This document shows, piece after piece, positions 16,136-24,244 of a DNA stretch of 34,657 bases. The translations under genes were made by a program, and so were the position numbers. The stretch is from contig DATHSA010000004.1 in NCBI GenBank assembly GCA_035464675.1, forward strand, positions 1 through 34,657, in the 5' to 3' direction. The notes below the pieces were generated by a model. The model searched no databases, had not been told where the DNA came from, and worked only from the letters and a program-made list of their open reading frames with translations. The DNA comes from JAUYIV01 sp035464675 (GTDB lineage Bacteria; Actinomycetota; Acidimicrobiia; Spongiisociales; UBA11373). Numbering within the stretch: the first letter of the stretch is position 1; the number at the start of each line of letters is the position of its first letter.

Positions 16136-17878
16136 GTGCCCTCCAACTCCGAGATCGCCCGGAACCTCTATGAGCTGGCGCGTCTCGCCACACTCGCCGA
16201 GGGGAGTAGCAATGCCTTCCGGGTGCGGGCGTATGAGACGGCGGCCCGGACCATCGACGGTCATCCGGAGCGGGTCGATGAGATGTCCGAATCCGAGCTC
16301 ACCCGCCTCCGCGGCGTCGGCAAGAGCACGGCGGCCAAGATCCGTGAGCTGGTCGAGACCGGTTCGATCACCAGGCTCGAGGAGCTGCGCACCCGGTTCC
16401 CTCCCGGGTTCGTCGCCTTGACCCGGGTGCCGGGCGTCGGACCGAAGACGGCGGTGATGCTTCATCAGGAGCTGGGCATCTCCGATGTGGAGTCGCTGAA
16501 GGCGGCGATCGACCGGCAGGAGCTTCGTGCCCTCCCGGGCATGGGCGAGAAGACCGAGGAGAACATCCGCCACGCCATCGAGCGCCTCGGGGCCGCAGGG
16601 AAGGAGAACCGCACCCCGATCATCGAGGCCGGCCGCATCGCTCGCGAGGTCTGCGAGGAGCTCCTCCAGATGCGCGGGGTCCGCTCGGCCGAGCCCATGG
16701 GAAGCCTCCGCCGCTTCCGCGACACGATCGGGGACATCGACATCATTGCGGTGAGCGCCGGCGACCCCGAAGAGGTCATGAAGCGGTTCGTCGAACTCCC
16801 GGTCGTCCGCGAGGTGGTCGGATACGGGGCAAGGAAGTCGGCGATCGTCGGCGCCATGGGGCTCCAGATCGATCTCCGGGTCGTCGAGCCGTCCCAGTTC
16901 GGGTCGGCCGCGGTCTACTTCACCGGCTCCAAGGCTCACAACATCCGGCTGCGCCAGATGGCGCTCGACCGCGGATGGACCCTCAACGAGTACGCCCTGA
17001 GCGATCTGGAGGGTGGCGCCGTCGTGGCGTCGAAGACCGAGGAGGACGTGTATTCCGCCCTGGGGCTTCCCTGGATCCCACCCGAGATCCGTGAGGACAC
17101 CGGCGAGATCGAGGCCGCCCTCGCCGGTGAGCTCCCTGTGTTCGCCACGGTGAAGGACCTGAAGGGCGATCTGCACGTCCACACCGACCTGAGTGGCGAT
17201 GGGCACGTGAGCCTGGCCGACGTGGTCGCCGACGCGGCAGGGCGCGGATACCGCTATCTCGCCATCTCCGATCACGGTGAGAACCTGACGATCAACGGCC
17301 TGACCCGCGAGCAGTTGCTGGGGCAGCGAAGATCCATCGCCAGGCTCCAGGATCGGTACCCGGACATGACGATCCTGCAGGGAGCCGAGCTGAACATCGC
17401 CCCGGACGGCACGGTCGACTACGACGCCGAATTCCTCGGCAGCCTCGACTTCGGCGTGGCGAGCGTCCACAGCCACTTCGGGCTGAGCGCTGCCGAGCAG
17501 ACGGCGAGGGTGACGACGGCGATGCGCAACCCGGCCGTCAACGTGATCGGCCACCTGACCGGGCGGCGCATAGGCAAGCGGCCCGGGATCGACCTCGACC
17601 TCGACGAGGTGCTCGCGGTGGCGGCCGAGACGGGCTGTGCCCTCGAGGTCAACTGCCACCTCGACCGCCTTGACGCGCCGTCCGAAGTGTTACGCCGTGC
17701 CATGGAGCACGAGGGCGTGCACTTCGCCATCAGCACCGACACCCACCGCCTCCACGAAATGGACAACACGGTCAACGGCGTCCGCCTCGCCCGCCGCGGC
17801 TGGGTCGAGAAGTCGCGGATCGTGAACACATGGCCGCAGAGGCGCTTCTTGAAGTGGGTGCGCGACGGGCGGCGGTGA
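16136..17878 (+). CDS. polX: DNA polymerase/3'-5' exonuclease PolX
   Basis: The 580-residue protein has the full bacterial PolX layout. Residues 1-100 hold an 8-kDa-like domain and helix-hairpin-helix (FRVRAYETAARTIDG, LRGVGKSTAAKI), with a second HhH, RVPGVGPKTAVMLH. The palm holds GSLRRFRDTIGDIDII with the metal-binding aspartates. The C-terminal PHP domain (about 340-580) holds DLHVHTDLSGDG, AISDHG, GAELNI and HSHFG. It fills short gaps in base-excision repair and has Mn2+-dependent 3'-5' exonuclease and AP-site activities in the PHP domain. Length matches the B. subtilis enzyme. GTG start just after a -10 box; no ribosome site. Confidence 0.95.
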   Translation: MPSNSEIARNLYELARLATLAEGSSNAFRVRAYETAARTIDGHPERVDEMSESELTRLRGVGKSTAAKIRELVETGSITRLEELRTRFPPGFVALTRVPGVGPKTAVMLHQELGISDVESLKAAIDRQELRALPGMGEKTEENIRHAIERLGAAGKENRTPIIEAGRIAREVCEELLQMRGVRSAEPMGSLRRFRDTIGDIDIIAVSAGDPEEVMKRFVELPVVREVVGYGARKSAIVGAMGLQIDLRVVEPSQFGSAAVYFTGSKAHNIRLRQMALDRGWTLNEYALSDLEGGAVVASKTEEDVYSALGLPWIPPEIREDTGEIEAALAGELPVFATVKDLKGDLHVHTDLSGDGHVSLADVVADAAGRGYRYLAISDHGENLTINGLTREQLLGQRRSIARLQDRYPDMTILQGAELNIAPDGTVDYDAEFLGSLDFGVASVHSHFGLSAAEQTARVTTAMRNPAVNVIGHLTGRRIGKRPGIDLDLDEVLAVAAETGCALEVNCHLDRLDAPSEVLRRAMEHEGVHFAISTDTHRLHEMDNTVNGVRLARRGWVEKSRIVNTWPQRRFLKWVRDGRR

Positions 17879-17931
17879 TCGGTGGCACCCCTATTCGCCC
17901 GTGGGCCGCGCCTGACGGCCCTCACTGCCCC

Positions 17932-17937
17932 TACCCT
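17932..17937 (+). promoter_or_regulatory. -10 box TACCCT, leaderless NYN-LOTUS gene
   Basis: TACCCT ends 8 nt before the ATG at 17946, with no Shine-Dalgarno sequence between. Confidence 0.55.
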
Positions 17938-17945
17938 TATGGGCA

Positions 17946-18977
17946 ATGGACCCGTCCGAAGACCGCATCGCCCTCTTCATCGACTTCGAGAACCTCGCCA
18001 TCGGCGCTCGGGAGGACCTCGGGGGCCATGTCTTCAACCTCAAACCCATCACCGATGCCCTCGCCGAGCGGGGGCGCGTGGTGGTGCGCCGCGCCTATGC
18101 CGACTGGAACCTGTTCGAGGAGTTCCGGCGGATGCTCGTCGAGCACCACGTGGAGATGATCGAGATCCCGCAGCGCATGGGATCGGTTCGGAAGAACGCC
18201 GCCGACATCAAGATGGCCGTCGACGCGATCGAGCTCTCGTTCGAGCGGGACTACATCACCACGTTCGTGATCGCCACGGGCGACAGCGACTTCACCCCTC
18301 TGGTGCACAAGCTCCGCGAGCTGAACCGCAAGGTCGTCGGGATCGGACTGCGGGCCTCGACCTCGGCGCTGCTTCCCCCTGCCTGCGACGAGTTCCTCTT
18401 CTACGAGTCCCTCGAGGGCGTCGAGGCACCCCGCCGTCGGCAACGGCGAAGCAGGGGCGAGGCAGCCGCCGAGCAGAAGCCCCAGGAATCCGATGACGAG
18501 GCGCCGAATCTCGAGCGCCTCATCACCCAGACGCTGGCAGGGCTCCAGCGATCGGCCGACGGCGTCGTGCTGGCGTCGAACCTCAAGCGGGCTCTCCTCC
18601 GCAAGGACCCGACCTTCACCGAGGCGGACCACGGATTCCGAGCCTTCGGCGAGATGCTTCGCCACCTCGAGGAACGCGGCGTGGTCGAGCTGTCGGAGGG
18701 CTCCGCCCGCGGAGACCCTGAGGTCTTCTTCAGGGAGGAGGGCGGCCAGGAAGAGCAAGCGTTCGCATTGCTCACCAAGGTCGTGGAAAAGGCGAAGTCG
18801 GGCTCCGCGCCACTGTCCGGCTTGAAGGACGCGATTCGCAAGATCGAGTCCGGGTTCAGCGAGAAGGCCTACGGATACAACGGATTCCTCCAGTTCACCC
18901 GGGCGGCTGCGGCGCGCGGGGTCGTGGAGATGGAGTGGTCCGACGACGCCGACGACTACCTGGTGTCGATCCCTTAG
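17946..18977 (+). CDS. NYN-domain ribonuclease-like protein with two LOTUS domains
   Basis: In the 343-residue protein the first 160 residues are a NYN (LabA/DUF88) PIN-like domain with the acidic residues in ALFIDFENLAIG, ADIKMAVDAIEL and ATGDSDFTPLV expected for a metal-dependent RNase. After a basic linker (RRRQRRSRGE) come two OST-HTH/LOTUS-type winged helices: about 190-265 (LKRALLRKDPTF, GFRAFGEMLRHLEERGVVEL) and about 268-343 (LKDAIRKIESGFSEKAYGYN). LOTUS domains bind RNA in eukaryotes, including G-quadruplex RNA. The NYN-plus-LOTUS order is that of metazoan MARF1. The substrate RNA is unknown. The next gene begins 4 nt after its stop, so the two are co-transcribed. Confidence 0.88.
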   Translation: MDPSEDRIALFIDFENLAIGAREDLGGHVFNLKPITDALAERGRVVVRRAYADWNLFEEFRRMLVEHHVEMIEIPQRMGSVRKNAADIKMAVDAIELSFERDYITTFVIATGDSDFTPLVHKLRELNRKVVGIGLRASTSALLPPACDEFLFYESLEGVEAPRRRQRRSRGEAAAEQKPQESDDEAPNLERLITQTLAGLQRSADGVVLASNLKRALLRKDPTFTEADHGFRAFGEMLRHLEERGVVELSEGSARGDPEVFFREEGGQEEQAFALLTKVVEKAKSGSAPLSGLKDAIRKIESGFSEKAYGYNGFLQFTRAAAARGVVEMEWSDDADDYLVSIP

Positions 18978-18980
18978 TCC

Positions 18981-19757
18981 TTGACAGCGCACGTGCCGCC
19001 GCTGGCCCTGGTTCGCGAGGTCACCGACTCGTTCGCATCGGCGCTCACCCGCCATGCGCCGGTGCCGCCGCTCGACCCCGAAAGGGCTCGCCGTCAGCAT
19101 GCTGCCTACCGGGACGCCCTCGCCGCCGGCGGATTCGCCATTCGGGTCGTACCGGGCGACGAGACGCATCCTGACGGATGCTTCATCGAGGACTCCGCCG
19201 TCGTCATCGGAGCCACCGCGCTGATTTCGCGATCGGGACATCCCTCGCGGCGCGGCGAGGGCGGTCCGGTGGCGGGGGCGCTCTCGGAGTACACCGAGGT
19301 GGAGCACATGGAAGCGGGGACCCTCGACGGCGGAGACGTGCTCCAGGTGGGGGCGACCGTCTTCGTGGGAGTGGGCCGCCGCACCGATGCAGCCGGAGCC
19401 GAGGTGCTCGCCGCGGTGTGCCGCCGTGAGGCCCGGCGGCTCGTCCCGGTCCCCGCTGCCGAGCCTCTCCATCTGAAGTCGGCCGTCAGCGCGCTGGACG
19501 GGGAGACGGTGCTGTGGCATCCGGCAGCCGGGTCCCGGGACCTGTTCGGCGGCCTGCGCGTCGTCGAAGCCTCCGGCGACGATCCCGAGGCGGCGAACGT
19601 CGTTCGCCTCCCGGACGGGCGGGTGCTCTGCGCAGCCGGTCACGAGAGCACCGCTGCGATCATCTCCGGGTTGGGCTACGAGGTCGCCTCCTGCGACGTG
19701 TCCGAGTTCCGTCGCGCCGACGGTGGACTCTCCTGCCTGTCGATCCGCCTCCGCTGA
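18981..19757 (+). CDS. Dimethylarginine dimethylaminohydrolase-like amidinotransferase
   Basis: The protein (258 residues from TTG at 18981, or 254 from GTG at 18993) matches DDAH: FIEDSAVV holds substrate-binding acids, GTLDGGDVLQVG the second acidic patch, LHLKSAVSAL the catalytic His, and GGLSCLSIRL the catalytic Cys. DDAH converts N-methylated arginines to citrulline and methylamines; related enzymes act on other guanidines. The start is uncertain because no ribosome site is visible; TTG follows the NYN-LOTUS stop by 3 nt, so re-initiation is likely. Other guanidine-modifying family members remain possible. Confidence 0.88.
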   Translation: MTAHVPPLALVREVTDSFASALTRHAPVPPLDPERARRQHAAYRDALAAGGFAIRVVPGDETHPDGCFIEDSAVVIGATALISRSGHPSRRGEGGPVAGALSEYTEVEHMEAGTLDGGDVLQVGATVFVGVGRRTDAAGAEVLAAVCRREARRLVPVPAAEPLHLKSAVSALDGETVLWHPAAGSRDLFGGLRVVEASGDDPEAANVVRLPDGRVLCAAGHESTAAIISGLGYEVASCDVSEFRRADGGLSCLSIRLR

Positions 19758-19800
19758 CGCCCTCTTGTCCACCCGCTGCAGGGTGATCGGCTGAGGACCG

Positions 19801-19806
19801 TATCCT
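19801..19806 (+). promoter_or_regulatory. -10 box TATCCT, leaderless bpa gene
   Basis: TATCCT ends 6 nt before the ATG at 19813. No Shine-Dalgarno sequence lies between. It implies bpa has its own promoter, separate from the NYN-DDAH unit. Confidence 0.55.
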
Positions 19807-19812
19807 GACGCC

Positions 19813-20274
19813 ATGGTCGATCACCCCAACACGCCCGTGCCCGTCGAAGGCGAGGAGTCCGAGGACGACGTCTCCTTCGCCCAGGCCCCGAAGTTGATGC
19901 GAATCGCTTCGATGACCCGCGCCATGCTCGAGGAGATCCGTCAGGCGCCGATGGACGACGCCGGCCGCCGCAGACTCGTGGAGATCCACGAGGCGACCCT
20001 CGCCGAGATGCAGGACGTGTTGTCCGACGATCTCCGCGACGAGTTGAACGAGCTGTTCGCGCCCGTCTCGGCGGACACCGGGAGCGAGGCCGAGCTCAGG
20101 GTCGCCCAGGCGCAACTCGTCGGGTGGCTGGAGGGACTCTTCGCGGGCATCCAGGCCACCCTGTGGAGCCAGCAGGCCGCCGCCGCCAACCAGCTGCAGC
20201 AGATGCGAATGCGTGCAATCGAGGCGCAGCACCACCAGGCGGGCGAGGCAACTCCTCCCGGGCAGTACCTGTAG
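19813..20274 (+). CDS. bpa: Bacterial proteasome activator Bpa
   Basis: The 153-residue, mostly helical protein matches the Rv3780/DUF2587 family: KLMRIASMTRAMLEEIRQAP, then RRRLVEIHEATLAEMQDVL, LRVAQAQLVGWLEGLFAGIQATL, and a C-terminal GQYL. In Mycobacterium tuberculosis Bpa forms a 12-mer ring that opens the 20S proteasome gate by inserting the GQYL tail, and lets unfolded proteins be degraded without ATP or Pup. The intact tail here implies the genome encodes a 20S proteasome elsewhere. It is slightly shorter than the mycobacterial protein. A hairpin follows the stop. Confidence 0.93.
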   Translation: MVDHPNTPVPVEGEESEDDVSFAQAPKLMRIASMTRAMLEEIRQAPMDDAGRRRLVEIHEATLAEMQDVLSDDLRDELNELFAPVSADTGSEAELRVAQAQLVGWLEGLFAGIQATLWSQQAAAANQLQQMRMRAIEAQHHQAGEATPPGQYL

Positions 20275-20297
20275 TGCCCCGGTTGTTCGGCGGGGGC

Positions 20298-20316
20298 TCC
20301 CCGGATGCTCCGGGGA
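20298..20316 (+). terminator. Hairpin that covers the photolyase ribosome site
   Basis: TCCCCGG, loop ATGCT, CCGGGGA. The right arm contains GGGGA (20312-20316), the only Shine-Dalgarno-like sequence for the photolyase GTG at 20322. The hairpin could end bpa transcripts or mask photolyase translation, or both. Confidence 0.5.
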
Positions 20317-20321
20317 TCTGA

Positions 20322-21647
20322 GTGAGTCACGCGATCGCGTGGTTCCGGGCCGACCTCCGGCTCGATGACAACCCGGCCTGGGCCACGGCGACGGCCTCGG
20401 CGGACCAGGTCACCGCCCTGTTCGTGATCGATCCCCGTCCCATGGCTTCTGCCGGCCGGATGCGCCGCCGGGCGCTGCTGGCGCATCTCGCTGCCCTCGA
20501 TCGGGCCCTCGCCCGTCATGGCGGGCGGCTCCGGATCGAGCAGGGTGATCCGGTCGAGATCGTGCCCCGGCTGGCGCAGACCCTGGGTGCCGGGGCGGTG
20601 CACGTCAATTCCGATGTCACCCCCTATGCAGGGGTCCGGGATGCCGCCGTCTCGGACCTGGTGCCGCTCGCAGTTCATGACGGCCGCTACGTCCATGCCC
20701 CCGGGTCGGTCACGACGGGGAAGGGTGGGCCCTACCGGGTGTTCTCGCCTTTCTTCAGACGTTGGCGAGGCACGCCGGTCGACGCCTGGCCCGATCCGGG
20801 CGGGGCGCGCGTCGCCGACGACCCGGGGAGCGGGGTCACTGCTGATCCGTCGGAGGGCGAGGCGGGAGCCCGGCGTCGACTCGACGAGTTCCTGGAGCGA
20901 AGCGACGACTATGCCGCCGATCGAGACCGCCTCGACCGCGACGCCACATCGCGTCTCTCGACGGACCTCCGCTTCGGCGTGATCTCGCCGCGGATGGTCG
21001 CGGTCGCGGCGTCGGAGGCCGGTGCCGACGCCTTTCTCCGCCAGGTGGCATGGCGGGAGTTCTGTGCCCAGTTGCTCCAGTCTGACCCCGACCTGGCAAC
21101 CCGGCCGCTCGACCGCCGGTTCGAGCAGGTGCGCTGGCGAGACGACCCCGAGGGCCTGCGTCGCTGGAAGGCGGGAGAGACCGGCTTTCCGATCGTCGAC
21201 GCAGGGATGCGCCAGCTCGCCGCGGAGGGATGGATGAACAATCGGCTGCGGATGATCACCGCGTCGTTCCTCGTGAAGGATCTGCTGATCGACTGGCGAC
21301 TCGGGGAGCGTCACTTCCGACGGCTGCTCGTCGACGGCGACCTGCCGCAGAATGTCATCAACTGGCAGTGGGTGGCCGGTGTCGGAGTGGACGCGGCTCC
21401 GTACTTCCGCGTGATGAATCCGGTCCTGCAGGCGGAGCGCCACGATCCCGACGGGGAACATGTTCGGCGCTGGGTGCCGGAGCTTGGGGCCATCGACGGC
21501 CCCGGGGTCCACGCACCGTGGCTACTCGCCGACGGCGAGTTGTCCGGTGTCCGCCTCGGTGTCGACTATCCGCTGCCGATCGTCGATCACGCCGAGGCCC
21601 GACGCGAGGCCATTGCCGCATACGAAGCGCCACCGACCAAAAGGTGA
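20322..21647 (+). CDS. phr: Deoxyribodipyrimidine photolyase/cryptochrome family protein
   Basis: The 441-residue protein has an N-terminal antenna-binding Rossmann domain (WFRADLRLDDNPAW) and an FAD-binding helical domain: WREFCAQLL, GETGFPIVDAGMRQL, WMNNRLRMI, NWQWVAGVGVDAAPYFRVMNP. These are class I CPD photolyase signatures, including the FAD pocket and Trp electron chain region. Repair of cyclobutane dimers by light is likely, though cryptochrome roles cannot be excluded by sequence alone. Length is slightly short of E. coli Phr (472). It follows bpa by 47 bp, with its ribosome site inside a hairpin. Confidence 0.92.
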   Translation: MSHAIAWFRADLRLDDNPAWATATASADQVTALFVIDPRPMASAGRMRRRALLAHLAALDRALARHGGRLRIEQGDPVEIVPRLAQTLGAGAVHVNSDVTPYAGVRDAAVSDLVPLAVHDGRYVHAPGSVTTGKGGPYRVFSPFFRRWRGTPVDAWPDPGGARVADDPGSGVTADPSEGEAGARRRLDEFLERSDDYAADRDRLDRDATSRLSTDLRFGVISPRMVAVAASEAGADAFLRQVAWREFCAQLLQSDPDLATRPLDRRFEQVRWRDDPEGLRRWKAGETGFPIVDAGMRQLAAEGWMNNRLRMITASFLVKDLLIDWRLGERHFRRLLVDGDLPQNVINWQWVAGVGVDAAPYFRVMNPVLQAERHDPDGEHVRRWVPELGAIDGPGVHAPWLLADGELSGVRLGVDYPLPIVDHAEARREAIAAYEAPPTKR

Positions 21648-21693
21648 TCTCGCCGTACCTGCGGTTTCCCCTGCGCCGCCTCGTTCGGGACGA

Positions 21694-22200
21694 TCAGCGT
21701 TCGACGGTCACCGACTCGATCGCAGGCGGATCGTGGGGGCGATCGTCACCCCCGGTGGGCAGACTGGCGATCGAGTCGACGACGTCCATGCCCGCCGTGA
21801 CCTTCCCGAAGATCGTGTAGTTGTGCGGCAGCCCGACGTCGGCGTGGCAGATGAAGAACTGGGAGCCGTTGGTGTTGGGACCGGCATTCGCCATGGCCAC
21901 CGTGCCCCGCGTGTAGGTGCCGTCGCCATCGAGTTCGTCTTCGAACTGGTATCCGGGGCCCCCTGTGCCGCGGCCCGTAGGGTCTCCTCCCTGGATGACG
22001 AAGCCCGGGATCACCCGATGGAAGATCACGCCGTCGTAGAAGCCCTCGTCGGCGAGGAACAGGAACGAATTGGTGGCGACGGGTGCGTGGTCGGGCATGA
22101 ACTCGATCGAGATGTCGCCGAGCGAGGTATGGAGCGTCGCCGAGTAGTCCCCACCCGGCTCGATGGTCATTTCCGGCTGGGAGGAATACTGCTTGGCCAC
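21694..22200 (-). CDS. Cyclophilin-type peptidyl-prolyl isomerase
   Basis: The 168-residue protein is a compact cyclophilin without signal peptide or membrane anchor: FHRVIPGFVIQGGDPTGRG (catalytic Arg and Phe), GTVAMANAGPNTNGSQFFI and LPHNYTIFGKV. It speeds cis-trans isomerisation of prolyl bonds and helps protein folding in the cytoplasm. Start is GTG at 22200, with AAAGG about 9 nt upstream. A minus-strand TAGGGT (22234-22229) could be its -10 box. Confidence 0.94.
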   Translation of the reverse strand: MAKQYSSQPEMTIEPGGDYSATLHTSLGDISIEFMPDHAPVATNSFLFLADEGFYDGVIFHRVIPGFVIQGGDPTGRGTGGPGYQFEDELDGDGTYTRGTVAMANAGPNTNGSQFFICHADVGLPHNYTIFGKVTAGMDVVDSIASLPTGGDDRPHDPPAIESVTVER

Positions 22201-22228
22201 GGAGCGAGCCTTTCGTCAGGGGTGGGAG

Positions 22229-22234
22229 ACCCTA
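22229..22234 (-). promoter_or_regulatory. Possible -10 box TAGGGT for the cyclophilin gene
   Basis: Minus-strand TAGGGT lies 28 nt before the GTG start, leaving a short leader with a weak Shine-Dalgarno sequence. Confidence 0.4.
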
Positions 22235-22266
22235 GACGAGCTTCCACGGCAGACGGCAGAACCCCT

Positions 22267-22303
22267 CCGTCTTACGCGCGCATCCGGCGCGTAAGACGGT
22301 TTT
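22267..22303 (+). terminator. Strong intrinsic terminator pointing along the + strand
   Basis: The left arm CCGTCTTACGCGC (22267-22279), a 7-nt loop and the right arm GCGCGTAAGACGG (22287-22299) match perfectly over 13 bp, then TTTT on the + strand. No + strand gene ends here, and the flanking genes are both on the minus strand. The remainder of the 208-bp gap (22201-22408) holds no gene. On the minus strand the same stem could end the acyl-CoA dehydrogenase mRNA, but without a U-tract. Confidence 0.7.
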
Positions 22304-22408
22304 GTAGTTCTCGTGGTCGGGTCGCCGGGTCTCCCGCTTCCCGCCTCGAGCATTCCGCACGACTCCAACTCTCCGGCGGGTCGGCCCCGGCGGGGTCATC
22401 TGACGTTT

Positions 22409-24184
22409 CTAGGTGCGCCCCAGCGACTCCTCGGGGATTCCGAAGGTGGTGTCACGCCCGGCGAGCACTCCGGCGAGGAGCCCCGGCGCCGTGGAGAGGA
22501 CGTGGTCGGCGTAGAACCGGGCGGTGGCGACCTTGCTGGACGCGAACTCACCGGCATCCATCTCCGAGGCGATTCGGGCGGAGCGCGCCAGCATCCAGCC
22601 TCCCAGGGTGATCCCGAGCATCGTGGTGTAAGGGGTGGCGCCAGACAGCGCATCGCCGAGCCTTCCGTCGAGGGCGCCGAGCAGCTCATCGGTGGCCTTG
22701 CCGGTGGCGTCGAGCGCGGCGACGAGATGCTCGCGAATCCCGGTCAACTCGCCGTCGAGGGCGTCGGCGTCGCCACGCGCCTCGGCCAGTAGCGACCGGA
22801 TCGCGTCGCCTCCGGCGAGCGGGAGCTTCCGGGTGACCAGATCGATTGCCTGGATCCCGTTGGTGCCCTCGTAGATCGGGGCTATGCGGGAGTCTCGCCA
22901 GAGGCGGGCGATGCCGGTCTCTTCGACATACCCCACACCGCCATGCACCTGGATCGCCATCGAGGCCATCTCCACCCCGAGGTCGGTGCCCCAGGCCTTC
23001 GACACCGGGGTCAGGATTCCGGCGATGTCCTCCTCGGCGTCGCGCACGGCGGCATCGGGGTGATGCGCGGCGAGGTCGATGGCGAGCGCGTTGCGGTACA
23101 TGACGCATCGCATGGCCTCGGTCTGCGCACGCATCATCATCAGCATTCGCCTGACGTCGGGATGTCGCACGATGGGGGAGGGCCGCGCCTCGTCGTCGAT
23201 GGCCTTGCCCTGGGTGCGCTCGGAGGCGTAGGCGACGGCCGCCTGATAGGACCGTTCGGCGATTGCCAGGCCCTCGAGGCCCACCTGGAGGCGGGCATTG
23301 TTCATCATCGTGAACATGTACCGCATCCCCTCGTTCTCCTCGCCGATGAGGTATCCGACCGCCCCCTCGCCGCGATCTCCGAACGAGAGGACGCAGGTCG
23401 GGCTGGCGTGGATCCCCAGCTTGTGCTCGAGGGACACGGTCGTGACGTCGTTGGGCTCGCCGGCGGCGCCGTCGGGCCCGACGAGCCGTTTGGGGACGAT
23501 GAAGCAGGAGATGCCCCTGGTTCCGGGTGGTGCGTCGGGGGTCCGGGCCAGGACGATGTGGACGATGTTGTCGGTGAGGTCGTGGTCGCCCCAGGTGATG
23601 AAGATCTTCGTGCCCGTGATGCGGTAGGAGCCGTCCCCGGCCGGAACCGCTTTCGCCGACAGGGCCCCGACGTCGGAGCCGGCGTGCGGCTCGGTCAAGA
23701 CCATCGTCCCGGTCCACTCGCCGGAGACCAGTCTCCCCAGATAGGTGGCGCGTTGTTCATCCGAGCCGTGCTGGAGGAGCATCTCGTCCGCCGAGTAGGT
23801 GAGCATCGGGCACAGCGAGAAGGCCATGTCCGACGCGGTGAGCATCTCCTGGAGGGCGACACCCACCGCCCAGGGAAGCCCACCGCCACCCCACTCCTGA
23901 GGCATTGCCGCCGCCGGCCAGCCCGCGTCGACGAACTTCGCGTAGGCCTCTCGATAGCCGGGAGGAGTGGCCACCGAGCCGTCGGCCTCGAGGACCGTGC
24001 CGACCGCGTCCCCGGTGGGGCCAATGGGTGCGATCACCTCGGCCATGAAGCGCCCCGCCTCCTCGAGGACGCCGCCGAGGGTCGCCGGGTCGAATTGGCC
24101 GAATGGCTCGAGTTCGAGCGCCCGATCGAGTCCCACGACCTCGAGGGCGAACAACATGTCGGCGACAGGGGCGCGGTAGGTCAT
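22409..24184 (-). CDS. Acyl-CoA dehydrogenase, DmdC-like
   Basis: The 591-residue protein is longer than ordinary acyl-CoA dehydrogenases (about 380) and begins with the family-specific N-terminus MTYRAPVADMLFAL. It has TEPHAGSDVGAL and the FAD-contact KIFITWGDHD, then LGIHASPTC, MMNNARLQVGLEG and IYEGTNGIQAIDLVTRKL with the catalytic Glu, plus a C-terminal extension of about 130 residues. This is the architecture of DmdC (3-methylmercaptopropionyl-CoA dehydrogenase) and of medium/long-chain enzymes in actinobacteria; substrate cannot be fixed by sequence. Probably leaderless: minus-strand TAGCCT ends 7 nt before the ATG. Confidence 0.88.
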   Translation of the reverse strand: MTYRAPVADMLFALEVVGLDRALELEPFGQFDPATLGGVLEEAGRFMAEVIAPIGPTGDAVGTVLEADGSVATPPGYREAYAKFVDAGWPAAAMPQEWGGGGLPWAVGVALQEMLTASDMAFSLCPMLTYSADEMLLQHGSDEQRATYLGRLVSGEWTGTMVLTEPHAGSDVGALSAKAVPAGDGSYRITGTKIFITWGDHDLTDNIVHIVLARTPDAPPGTRGISCFIVPKRLVGPDGAAGEPNDVTTVSLEHKLGIHASPTCVLSFGDRGEGAVGYLIGEENEGMRYMFTMMNNARLQVGLEGLAIAERSYQAAVAYASERTQGKAIDDEARPSPIVRHPDVRRMLMMMRAQTEAMRCVMYRNALAIDLAAHHPDAAVRDAEEDIAGILTPVSKAWGTDLGVEMASMAIQVHGGVGYVEETGIARLWRDSRIAPIYEGTNGIQAIDLVTRKLPLAGGDAIRSLLAEARGDADALDGELTGIREHLVAALDATGKATDELLGALDGRLGDALSGATPYTTMLGITLGGWMLARSARIASEMDAGEFASSKVATARFYADHVLSTAPGLLAGVLAGRDTTFGIPEESLGRT

Positions 24185-24191
24185 ATCCCGA

Positions 24192-24197
24192 AGGCTA
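24192..24197 (-). promoter_or_regulatory. -10 box TAGCCT, leaderless acyl-CoA dehydrogenase gene
   Basis: Minus-strand TAGCCT (24197-24192) ends 7 nt before the ATG at 24184. It is identical to the MscS -10 box. Confidence 0.55.
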
Positions 24198-24244
24198 ACG
24201 CCGCCGCCCGAGTCGACTTCGCCGTCTCGGCAGGAGACCAGGCG

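Noticed and set aside
15977..17659. A 560-codon minus-strand frame opposite PolX
   Set aside because: No family resemblance, and PolX on the other strand has every expected motif from end to end.
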